DNA of 10,176 bases from Verrucomicrobia bacterium SCGC AAA164-M04 (GTDB lineage Bacteria > Verrucomicrobiota > Verrucomicrobiae > Verrucomicrobiales > Akkermansiaceae): assembly GCA_000383735.1 (NCBI GenBank), contig KB912150.1, positions 8,629 through 18,804 of the forward strand, written 5' to 3'. The position numbers were made by a program, and so were the translations under genes. Within the stretch, counting starts at the first letter, position 1. Every line of letters starts with the position of its first letter. Below, piece by piece: positions 1 to 5,408 of this stretch. A model generated the notes under the pieces. It searched no databases. It worked only from the letters and a program-made list of their open reading frames with translations, and was not told the DNA's origin.

Positions 1-417
1 ATTGATAGAGCTTGCTCGCCTGCTTTTGTGGTAACCGCATTAATACTGGTGGTTGGTATAGGTATTCTTGATTCCAATTCTCGAAGTTTTAGTGGAACCT
101 TATTTATGGTCCCATTTGCTCTTGGACCTCTGGTTTTATCCTTATTACTGGCCTTAGTTATGCCGAATAAGGCTTCCCAGATTACTCTGATCATCGGCTC
201 AGTCCTCTATGGTGGGTTTTTCATCTATTTTTATGACAGGTTATTTTATGGGAGCCCTAGTCCTCAGAGCGGAATAGGTCTTTTGTTCATAGGATTTTAC
301 TCACTCCGTGTGATGATTCCAATATGGTGTGTAGCAGCATTCCTAAGCATCTACAAAAGAATCAAGAATCCTGATCCACATAAGCAGCATCCCCGAATCA
401 GGAAAGGGGAGGGGTGA
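1..417 (+). CDS. Small multi-pass membrane protein, 5'-partial (tandem paralogue 1)
   Basis: I do not recognise a named family. The frame is open from base 1, and the first residues (IDRACSPAFVVTA) align with residues 10-22 of the next gene (INRVCSPAFVVTA). The true start therefore lies before the window, and the GTG at 28 is internal. Four hydrophobic stretches separated by short polar loops predict an integral membrane protein. It shares roughly three quarters of its residues with the product of 511-897, including SNSRSFSGTL, ASQIT, IGSVLYGGFFIY and SPSPQSGI. The two proteins diverge straight after AAFLS. Here the chain continues for about 22 more residues, and the last dozen plus the TGA stop are encoded by repeat copy 1. 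The C-terminus is thus partly repeat-derived. No function can be assigned. Confidence 0.75.
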   Translation: MDRACSPAFVVTALILVVGIGILDSNSRSFSGTLFMVPFALGPLVLSLLLALVMPNKASQITLIIGSVLYGGFFIYFYDRLFYGSPSPQSGIGLLFIGFYSLRVMIPIWCVAAFLSIYKRIKNPDPHKQHPRIRKGEG

Positions 418-419
418 AT
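371..419 (+). repeat. Interspersed palindromic repeat, copy 1
   Basis: The copy has TAAGCAGCATCCCC, then GAATCAGGAAAGGGG, then AGGGGTGAAT. The left outer arm is degenerate (CCACATAAG instead of CCCCTAAG). It overlaps the 3' end of the first gene and supplies its stop codon (TGA at 415-417). The inner CCCC/GGGG pair is intact. Confidence 0.9.
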
Positions 420-510
420 AAAGATAAGGTTGCCCATGTATCGATCTGACTGATTATTACTCAATCATAATTAATTTCAGGTCACATTAGGAGATGTCTA
501 AGATGAACCT

Positions 511-897
511 ATGAAAATTATTAAACCTATGAAATTAATCAATAGGGTGTGTTCGCCAGCTTTCGTGGTAACCGCAGTTCTACTGGTGATCGGAACATGT
601 ATTCTTTATTCCAATTCTCGAAGTTTTAGTGGAACCTTAATGGTGGTCCCAACTGCTCTTGGGCCTCTGGTTTTATCCTTATATGCGTCGTTACGTACAA
701 ATAATAAAGCTTCCCAGATTACTCTGGTCATCGGCTCAGTCCTTTATGGTGGGTTTTTCATCTATTTATATGGCGGGTTATTTTATAGGAGTCCCAGTCC
801 TCAGAGCGGAATAGTCCTCTTATTCATGGGGTTTTATTCACTTCCTGTGATGATTCCAATATGGTCCATAGCAGCATTCCTAAGTCGTAAACCATAA
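511..897 (+). CDS. Small four-TM membrane protein (tandem paralogue 2)
   Basis: This 128-residue protein is mostly hydrophobic. Predicted membrane segments lie at about residues 15-33, 43-62, 68-88 and 99-123, with a short basic N-terminus (MKIIKPMKLINR) that suggests an inside-facing start. It is a tandem duplicate of the preceding gene, with similarity from about residue 10 to AAFLS at about 125; the tail SRKP is then unique. The ATG at 511 is chosen because it is the first in frame. AGGAG at 489-493 is too far upstream for an ideal SD, and a second in-frame ATG at 529 is an alternative. The family and function are unknown to me. The adjacent paralogue and the matching repeat behind each copy indicate that gene and repeat were duplicated together. 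Confidence 0.75.
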   Translation: MKIIKPMKLINRVCSPAFVVTAVLLVIGTCILYSNSRSFSGTLMVVPTALGPLVLSLYASLRTNNKASQITLVIGSVLYGGFFIYLYGGLFYRSPSPQSGIVLLFMGFYSLPVMIPIWSIAAFLSRKP

Positions 898-922
898 AGC
901 TGGAGATGCTAAACCAACTAAC

Positions 923-972
923 TGATCCTGCTAAGCAGTATTTACCCAATCAGGAAAGGGGAGGGGTGAATC
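923..972 (+). repeat. Interspersed palindromic repeat, copy 2
   Basis: This is the most diverged copy. It reads TGATCCTGCTAAGCAG, then TATTTACCCAATCAGG, then AAAGGGGAGGGGTGAATC. The inner CCCC arm is reduced to ACCC and the CGAATC block to CAATC, but the right half is identical to the consensus. It lies 25 bp after the second paralogue, matching the position of copy 1 behind the first. Confidence 0.88.
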
Positions 973-1034
973 ATTAAAAGCTCTCAAAGAAGTCGTGATC
1001 GACTTTAGAGATCCGATAGCTATCCGCCTTCTGA

Positions 1035-1460
1035 TTATTTCTGCATACCTTCAAATGATGAAACGTATTGCTTGCCCTCGCGTAGAAGCTGTTCCGGAGG
1101 TTTTGCTCTCTGGGCTCGTACCCAACGACTCCAAAGAATCATGTAGTAGAGCATTGACAAGCCGATCAATCCCGAACAGGCCGCAAGCCCTAAACTGACT
1201 AGGAATCCATCGCCGCCTAGGCCAAGGCCGATTACTACCGCTATTAAGCTAAAGCCAAGTGTGCCGACTATCCACGGGATGATCTGACTTGGCAGAAACA
1301 TTGAAGCCTCGCAACGCACGCAGCTCATTTTTTGATGAGTCTCAGTCCCATTGCTATTTACAATATGGTCAAAGCTGTTGTGTGCCTTGCACCGGTAACA
1401 CCAATATTTTTTGGAGTTCGGAACAAGTGGATTGCTGGTGAATGGTTCTACTTTTTTCAT
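1035..1460 (-). CDS. Zinc-ribbon two-TM membrane protein
   Basis: This 141-residue protein starts with a likely zinc-binding ribbon: C21-x2-C24 and C47-x2-C50, in the context WCYRCKAH ... SCVRCEASM. Two hydrophobic segments follow at about 57-78 and 84-107, then a basic, polar tail. The same pattern (WCxxCKxH, about 25 residues, CxxCxAxM, then paired TM segments) occurs at residues 212-303 of the protein at 8800-10083, so the two share a domain. The likely arrangement is a membrane anchor with a cytoplasmic ribbon that might bind nucleic acid or protein; this is inferred from family behaviour and the partner is unknown. The start at 1460 has only a weak purine stretch before it. It sits in its own repeat-bounded unit, opposite in direction to the genes upstream. 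Confidence 0.7.
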   Translation of the reverse strand: MKKVEPFTSNPLVPNSKKYWCYRCKAHNSFDHIVNSNGTETHQKMSCVRCEASMFLPSQIIPWIVGTLGFSLIAVVIGLGLGGDGFLVSLGLAACSGLIGLSMLYYMILWSRWVRAQRAKPPEQLLREGKQYVSSFEGMQK

Positions 1461-1840
1461 TTTATTCTAGAGGCCCCAGCTGTGAAAATTTTAACAAGAT
1501 TGCTCTGCGGGATAGACGATCTTTGAGATATTATCTTTAAAGAGTACTCGTTGCTGTGCTCCACATCGATTACAAACTAGTCGTCTTTTTGTAGTATTCC
1601 TACGGAGCCTTTAATTCCATCCCCGCGCAGGAACCATTGTACGGTGCAACCTCGCTCCTGAGCCGCGATCCATTAACCTTGGAACGCTAAACCCCTTACC
1701 GACTAATCCCGATTCCCCTAAGCAGCACCCCCGAATCAGGAAAGGGGAGGGGTGAATCGGATGGGGGATGAGTCTGGAGGTCTTTGGTCCAAGTGGTGTT
1801 TTGATCTTCGCTAAATATTTTCGCTCTAACTCGAATAAAG
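1461..1840. other. 380-bp gene-free interval
   Basis: I see no convincing coding sequence here. The interval holds repeat copy 3 and the presumed upstream region of the minus-strand gene ending at 1460. That region includes an AT-rich stretch around 1528-1545 that could supply a -10 element on minus (GATAAT/TAATAT), with no recognisable -35. Confidence 0.5.
1711..1758 (+). repeat. Interspersed palindromic repeat, copy 3
   Basis: A near-consensus copy: GATTCCCCTAAGCAGC, ACCCCCGAATCAGG, AAAGGGGAGGGGTGAATC. The outer arms GATT-CCCCT and AGGGG-(TG)-AATC pair, as do the inner CCCC and GGGG. It is followed by GGATGG, a right-hand flank shared with copy 4 but not with copies 5-7. Confidence 0.93.
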
Positions 1841-2380
1841 CTATAAGGATTTTTCATATTTTAGAATACTGGCTTTAACCTCTTCTTCTTGATCGTATAA
1901 AATCTCTAGATCAGTTGGACTAAACCCTAGTTTCCAAGCGTAAACTAATAAATATAGTTCTTCGATTTCTATTGAATAATAGATAGGTAAGGTTTGATCT
2001 ACGTGTCGCTTGTTTTTTCTTCTTCTGCCGCTTGCTTCGGTGTAGGTGATGCCGACAACCTCAACGCCTTGGGTGAGAATTTGTAACTTTTCAATTTCCG
2101 ACCACGCAACTTTTTTCACTCTAGTATGGATTGGTGTTTTCAATTCAAACCCCAATGGAGAGAGCTTAAGAAATGCTCCTTTAGAAAACCACATACGTGA
2201 GAAAAATCCGCCGAAAACAATTCCGAAAGCGATACAAAAATAACTCAAATAGGGATAGGTGTGAAATGTATAGTACGCTCCATAGAAGCAGCCACCGACG
2301 CCCACTACAACTAATTTGAATATGTCACTCGCCTTGGATGTGCAATGATTTAAAACCATCTCTGTTTTATCTTCTTTCAT
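1841..2380 (-). CDS. Two-TM membrane protein with PH-like C-terminal domain
   Basis: In this 179-residue protein two adjacent hydrophobic segments (about 20-38 and 43-61) form a hairpin near the N-terminus, and a soluble domain follows. That domain has the run LKLSPLGFELKTP ... VAWSEIEKLQI ... GVEVVGITY, then LPIYYSIEIEELYLLVYAWK. This strand order, with a WSEI motif and a late helix rich in E and L, is typical of bacterial PH-like membrane proteins such as the STM3941 type. The assignment rests on pattern memory, not a search. The C-terminus is acidic (DQEEEVKASI). There is no clear SD before the ATG; Met8 is an alternative start. Its upstream block at 2432-2484 is shared with the gene at 8800-10083, suggesting common expression control. 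The biological role is unknown. Confidence 0.75.
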   Translation of the reverse strand: MKEDKTEMVLNHCTSKASDIFKLVVVGVGGCFYGAYYTFHTYPYLSYFCIAFGIVFGGFFSRMWFSKGAFLKLSPLGFELKTPIHTRVKKVAWSEIEKLQILTQGVEVVGITYTEASGRRRKNKRHVDQTLPIYYSIEIEELYLLVYAWKLGFSPTDLEILYDQEEEVKASILKYEKSL

Positions 2381-2431
2381 TTTTCAGGATTGGTTTGGGG
2401 AGAGAGGAATCAAAAATTTCATACTCATAAC

Positions 2432-2484
2432 AAATTACTAAGCTGATCCTTTCCTAACAATTATAATCCTGACTAGATTTATAA
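2432..2484 (-). promoter_or_regulatory. Shared 53-bp upstream block with perfect -10, copy A
   Basis: This block matches 10109-10161 at 48 of 53 positions without gaps. Read on minus it contains TATAAT (2460-2465 on plus), which would start a transcript about 70 nt before the gene at 1841-2380. An AT-rich inverted repeat lies next to it: TTATAATC and GATTTATAA, about 8 bp apart. I see no good -35, so an activator or a non-housekeeping sigma factor is possible. Confidence 0.5.
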
Positions 2485-2512
2485 TAGAGACAACACAGCT
2501 TTACCCCTTTTT

Positions 2513-2552
2513 GCGTGCTAGCGGCCGACTTTGGGTCACATAGATTTGTGAA
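2513..2552. repeat. Left-flank module of the repeat family, copy A
   Basis: The block has GCGTGCTAG, then GGCC, then CTTTG and GTCACATAGATTTGTGAA, directly before repeat copy 4. It matches 4251-4284 over its left part and 3494-3517 over its right part. The repeat unit is therefore longer than the 48-bp core in these copies. Confidence 0.75.
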
Positions 2553-2557
2553 ATAGA

Positions 2558-2605
2558 GATCCCCTAAGCAGCATCCCCCGAATCAGGAAAGGGGAAGGGT
2601 GAATC
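2558..2605 (+). repeat. Interspersed palindromic repeat, copy 4
   Basis: GATCCCCTAAGCAGC, ATCCCCCGAATCAGG, AAAGGGGAAGGGTGAATC. It has one extra C in the inner arm and a G-to-A change in the outer right arm. It is followed by GGATGG, as in copy 3. Confidence 0.92.
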
Positions 2606-2961
2606 GGATGGTGAGGGGGAGACACCGAACCCCGTATCCTGTTCCTTGAATCCTCGATACCTCTCCTTTGGCTCCTGTTTCCCGATTCAGGGTAAAGGGT
2701 TCGGGAATCAGGGTGCAGATTCCTTCATCGCTTTAAGCCTTCAACTCCAGCTCCGATCACATTAATGTTTAGGGCAGAAGGACTATTTCTCTTTTATTGG
2801 TCCTGTTGTTTTCCGCTACTGTGGTTCCTTCTAGTATGGGTAACATTGGTTATGGGCTTTACCCCTTCTCTAGCGTAACCATTCTTCAACAAAGTAATTG
2901 CTGCTAACGACACTGCCTTTCCGAAGACATCAAGAATTGAAGCAATTCTCTCTTAAGGAAT
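2606..2961. other. 356-bp gene-free interval
   Basis: No reading frame here looks coding. It contains a probable degenerate relative of the repeat at 2681-2715 and the upstream region of the lipoprotein gene. AAGGAA at 2955-2960 at its right end is that gene's SD. Confidence 0.5.
2681..2715. repeat. Degenerate relative of the palindromic repeat
   Basis: Two near-identical strings (GATTCAGGGTAAAGGG and GGAATCAGGGTG) lie side by side. Each resembles the GAATCAGGAAAGGGG centre of the repeat core. This may be an eroded copy or a half-copy duplicate. The similarity is partial, so the call is tentative. Confidence 0.35.
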
Positions 2962-2967
2962 ATGAAG

Positions 2968-3300
2968 ATGAAACGAATCGCGCCACTCACTTTCGCCGTT
3001 GTTTCCGGCGTTATAATTGGTATCATTTTGACAGGATGCACCTCAACTCGAATCGAGCAGATATCTGGCGCAGATTTCGTTGTCCAAGCCAAACGGATGG
3101 AACAGATATCCAGCTTCCATTCGACAATCTACATCGGGAGTTCGAAGCAGAGAGCCTATCTGGAATTCGGACGCCCCACTCTACTTTATAACATCATTGG
3201 GAAACGAACTCGGACAACGGTCTACTGGACCGAGCTGTCAGAACTCCCAGAAGACATTGCAGATCAAGTCAAGGCGGGAAACCCACCGTGGAAACATTAG
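2968..3300 (+). CDS. Small predicted lipoprotein of unknown function
   Basis: The N-terminus MKRIAPLTFAVVSGVIIG is a basic-plus-hydrophobic signal, followed by the lipobox I-L-T-G-C (Cys at residue 24 from this start). The mature protein would be lipidated and held in the envelope, probably facing the periplasm. I chose the ATG at 2968 over the one at 2962, because AAGGA at 2955-2959 lies 8 bases before 2968 but only 2 before 2962. The mature part is about 87 residues and is polar, with ISGADFVVQAKRMEQISSFH, YIGSSKQRAYLEFGRP and a C-terminal VYWTELSELPEDIADQVKAG. I do not recognise a named domain. It lies alone in its repeat-bounded unit. The call as a lipoprotein is firm; the function is open. 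Confidence 0.8.
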   Translation: MKRIAPLTFAVVSGVIIGIILTGCTSTRIEQISGADFVVQAKRMEQISSFHSTIYIGSSKQRAYLEFGRPTLLYNIIGKRTRTTVYWTELSELPEDIADQVKAGNPPWKH

Positions 3301-3347
3301 CATTCGGAAACAAACGAGACAGAGAGAGCAATCGAATTCACTGCACC

Positions 3348-3381
3348 AAAAAAACCGCCCCTTGATCTCATGGAAGAGCGG
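3348..3381 (-). terminator. Possible intrinsic terminator (minus strand)
   Basis: On minus, a CCGC..CTT / AAG..GCGG hairpin (3355-3381) is followed directly by seven T (3348-3354 are seven A on plus). This would end transcripts coming from the GYF_2/CD225 gene at 3620-4156. It lies 48 bp after the lipoprotein stop and might also work weakly on plus, though no T-run follows on that side. Confidence 0.45.
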
Positions 3382-3493
3382 CTTCTAGGTTTATGAAACA
3401 AACTTAAGCATCATTCGGTGGTATGTAATCAGACTTATTGATTTTGGTCTACTGACCAGAATTCATGATCGTGATTAGCAGAGTAATTTTGGG

Positions 3494-3517
3494 CTTTGTG
3501 TCACATAGATTTGTGAA
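3494..3517. repeat. Left-flank module of the repeat family, copy B (short)
   Basis: CTTTGTGTCACATAGATT followed by TGTGAA, just before repeat copy 5. It matches the right part of 2513-2552. The GCGTGCTAG half seen in the other two copies is missing here. Confidence 0.75.
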
Positions 3518-3522
3518 CTACC

Positions 3523-3568
3523 GATTCCCCTAAGCACCATCCCCGAATCAGGAAAGGGGAGGGGTGGA
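3523..3568 (+). repeat. Interspersed palindromic repeat, copy 5
   Basis: GATTCCCCTAAGCACC, ATCCCCGAATCAGG, AAAGGGGAGGGGTGGAT. The final GAATC has decayed to GGATA. The next bases (GACCTTCGGTTGATCTCTG, 3571-3589) are a right-hand flank that resembles the one after copy 7. Confidence 0.92.
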
Positions 3569-3619
3569 TAGACCTTCGGTTGATCTCTGTGAAAGGGAGT
3601 GGTTTACTTTGAAGGCGGA

Positions 3620-4156
3620 TCAAGGGCGCGATGATCCAGTTTGCGCGGTATAGAAAAAGTAGAGAACACCAAAAATTAGTCCCGACAAAAATCCAATGTT
3701 ACAGCATGTTTTTGCTTTTTTTGATGCAATAAGCGCTTTTCTTCTACGGCCATATTTTTCCAGCGACTGTGCTCTATTAGCATAGAAAAGTCCAATGAGC
3801 CCGAGAGGCTGACAACAAAACAGGGTAATCAGTAAAGCTTGCCACAAATAGGTTGGTGGGGCTGATGATGGTTCTGAATCGGAAGTTCTGACGGCCCATT
3901 CGGCGATCTTGTAGTCGCCCTTATCTCTGCGTCTCTCAACTGGTGTAATATCGCGGGAAGCTTGAGTAGATGGCTCTTTGACCTTTGGGTATGTCTTAAA
4001 AAGAATATCAATTTCTTGAATGGTTTTCCATTCATCCAACTCCTTATTCCAAGCTAGCTCTGTTATGTCTATAGTCCCATCGCTTAGCATTCTTAGTAAA
4101 TCATCTTTCGTAACAGGCCCCAGTTGCTTTTGGTCTTTTGTGTAATACCACTTCAT
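3620..4156 (-). CDS. GYF_2 (DUF4339) and CD225/dispanin fusion membrane protein
   Basis: From the ATG at 4156 the protein has 178 residues. Residues 1-50 are a GYF_2 domain: WYYTKDQKQLGPVTKDDL, then LAWNKELDEWKTI, the usual Trp-rich pattern of a peptide-binding fold. A charged linker (about 55-100) leads to a CD225/dispanin domain at about 102-168: YLWQALLITLFCCQPLGLIG, FYANRAQSL, SKKAKTCCN and a second TM segment. This fusion is seen in bacterial membrane proteins of unknown role; GYF_2 probably faces the cytoplasm and recruits a partner. The frame also runs back to a GTG at 4222. I reject that start because GYF_2 proteins begin close to the WYY motif and because a perfect TATAAT lies between the two starts, which would put the GTG before the transcript. 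Confidence 0.85.
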   Translation of the reverse strand: MKWYYTKDQKQLGPVTKDDLLRMLSDGTIDITELAWNKELDEWKTIQEIDILFKTYPKVKEPSTQASRDITPVERRRDKGDYKIAEWAVRTSDSEPSSAPPTYLWQALLITLFCCQPLGLIGLFYANRAQSLEKYGRRRKALIASKKAKTCCNIGFLSGLIFGVLYFFYTAQTGSSRP

Positions 4157-4192
4157 CTGATCTTTAGTGTTAGCATCGTCTGTTGAAAATCT

Positions 4193-4198
4193 ATTATA
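4193..4198 (-). promoter_or_regulatory. Likely -10 element of the GYF_2/CD225 gene
   Basis: On minus this reads TATAAT, 36 bases before the ATG at 4156, so a transcript starting about 7 bases downstream would have a leader of about 30 nt. A partial -35 (ATTACA, 15-bp spacer) lies at about 4214-4219. Because the -10 falls inside the longer frame that opens at 4222, it supports the shorter start. Confidence 0.45.
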
Positions 4199-4250
4199 CT
4201 TTTTTAGGGCATTTGTAATCACACGCAGCGAACACGGCTTACTCGTTTAT

Positions 4251-4284
4251 GCGTGCTAGAGGCCTGCTTTGTGTCACATAGATT
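4251..4284. repeat. Left-flank module of the repeat family, copy C
   Basis: GCGTGCTAGAGGCC, then CTTTGTGTCACATAGATTT, directly before repeat copy 6. It matches 2513-2546 at most positions. The GTGAA end found in the other two copies is absent, and the core begins a few bases later. Confidence 0.75.
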
Positions 4285-4288
4285 TACC

Positions 4289-4335
4289 GATCCCCTAAGC
4301 AGCATCCCCGAATCAGGAAAGGGGAGGGGTGAATC
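4289..4335 (+). repeat. Interspersed palindromic repeat, copy 6
   Basis: GATCCCCTAAGCAGC, ATCCCCGAATCAGG, AAAGGGGAGGGGTGAATC. It is effectively the consensus, with both stems intact. It is followed by GACCTT, as in copy 5. Confidence 0.95.
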
Positions 4336-4432
4336 GACCTTTTCTGCGGGGACTGTGGGGGCTGCGGCCTCTACAATAAAGCTCGCGCTTTGTAATTGTG
4401 CGCCACGATTCGAGAACTAGGATTTAGGGATA

Positions 4433-5296
4433 ATGAAGAAGCTAGTATTATTATTTGGTGCCTTTGCTATTATTGGTTGCGGAGAAAAAAAGAAACTGAA
4501 TCATAACGCGGAGATTGCAATGGATCCAGAGGCAAAAGCGGAACTGCTAGCTGCTGTCAAAAAAGGAGATCCAGTTGTTGTGAAACAGAGCTTAGCTAAG
4601 GGTGCTGATGTGAATGCGAAATTGACCCTGTTTGATGAAACTGCTTTGCATCTAGCGGCGAGTGAGGGACATAAGGAAATTGTCGAACTTCTTATTGTTG
4701 AAGGCGCAGATGTAAATAGGCAGTCTTCCTTTCCTACAAATGACGGTAGCCGCCGTACACCACTCGATAATGCCCGTTCCCAAATGTATGGTGGAGGTAA
4801 TGCAACTCCACCATCGAATCTTAGAAAGGATCATCGTCATCATAAATTCAAGGCAATTGCCGATATTCTCAGAAAGCATGGCGGTCATTCCTCATCGATT
4901 TTTGTCGCGGTGAAAACTGGAGATGTGGTCGGGGTTAAAACGCTACTGAACGGCGAGGTGGATTTCACTAAAACGAGTACGGACGGAAGAACTCCTTTGC
5001 ATTTGGCGGCTGAATATGGGCACAAGGAAATTGCCTCTTTACTCCTTAGGAAAGGTGCCCAAGTGGATTCAGGAAATTGGTCTGATAAAACGGCACTCCA
5101 TTATGCTGCTGAAAAAGGCCATATTGAAATTATTGAACTTCTCCTTTCGAAGGGAGCAAATGTGAATACCTTAGGAGGTGCCCCGACAGGAACGCCTTTG
5201 GACTTCGCTACACATTTTGAAAGAACCAAAGCCGCTGCCTTCCTTCGTGAAAAAAAAGCTAAGACTGGTGAAGAATTTAAAATTGAAGGGAAATGA
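4433..5296 (+). CDS. Ankyrin-repeat lipoprotein
   Basis: The N-terminus MKKLVLLFGAFAIIGCGEKK carries a short signal and lipobox I-I-G-C (Cys16), so the 287-residue precursor should become an envelope lipoprotein. The rest is ankyrin repeats: about 36-65, 68-97 (ETALHLAASEGHKEIVELL), 108-150 (interrupted by a Gly/Asn/His-rich insert at about 118-138), 154-182, 186-215 (RTPLHLAAEYGHKEIASLL), 219-247 (KTALHYAAEKGHIEIIELL) and a terminal 252-274. The array looks like two related halves, each ending in a TPLD repeat and a short helix, suggesting internal duplication. Ankyrin arrays bind proteins; the partner here is unknown. AGGA at 4419-4422 gives an SD about 10 bases before the ATG. The helicase gene follows after 112 bp on the same strand, but the gap and the different character argue against a tight operon. 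Confidence 0.9.
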   Translation: MKKLVLLFGAFAIIGCGEKKKLNHNAEIAMDPEAKAELLAAVKKGDPVVVKQSLAKGADVNAKLTLFDETALHLAASEGHKEIVELLIVEGADVNRQSSFPTNDGSRRTPLDNARSQMYGGGNATPPSNLRKDHRHHKFKAIADILRKHGGHSSSIFVAVKTGDVVGVKTLLNGEVDFTKTSTDGRTPLHLAAEYGHKEIASLLLRKGAQVDSGNWSDKTALHYAAEKGHIEIIELLLSKGANVNTLGGAPTGTPLDFATHFERTKAAAFLREKKAKTGEEFKIEGK

Positions 5297-5408
5297 AACA
5301 GCTTTAAGAGTCCGGATCAATTTGCCATGAGTGGTTCAAGGCCTGAACCTAACATTCAAAGTGGTCCAGAAATGGTGACCTGATCACTAGCAACAACAAC
5401 CCAACTTC

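Noticed and set aside
494..514. Six-codon upstream frame (MSKMNL) overlapping the start at 511
   Set aside because: The overlap with ATG could mean translational coupling, but AGGAG directly abuts its ATG and so short a frame is expected by chance.
1332..1526. Plus-strand frame overlapping the zinc-ribbon gene start
   Set aside because: It is largely antisense to the minus gene, which has paired cysteines, two TM segments and a related protein elsewhere in the window.
2452..2462. CTAACAATT strings (also near 10131) and CCTAACATTC near 5348 as attC half-sites
   Set aside because: They resemble the start of attC, but no matching GTTRRRY partner with a palindromic centre is found nearby.
371..4335. 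Repeats as a CRISPR array
   Set aside because: The spacings of about 500-900 bp contain genes, there is no regular short spacer, and no cas gene is visible.
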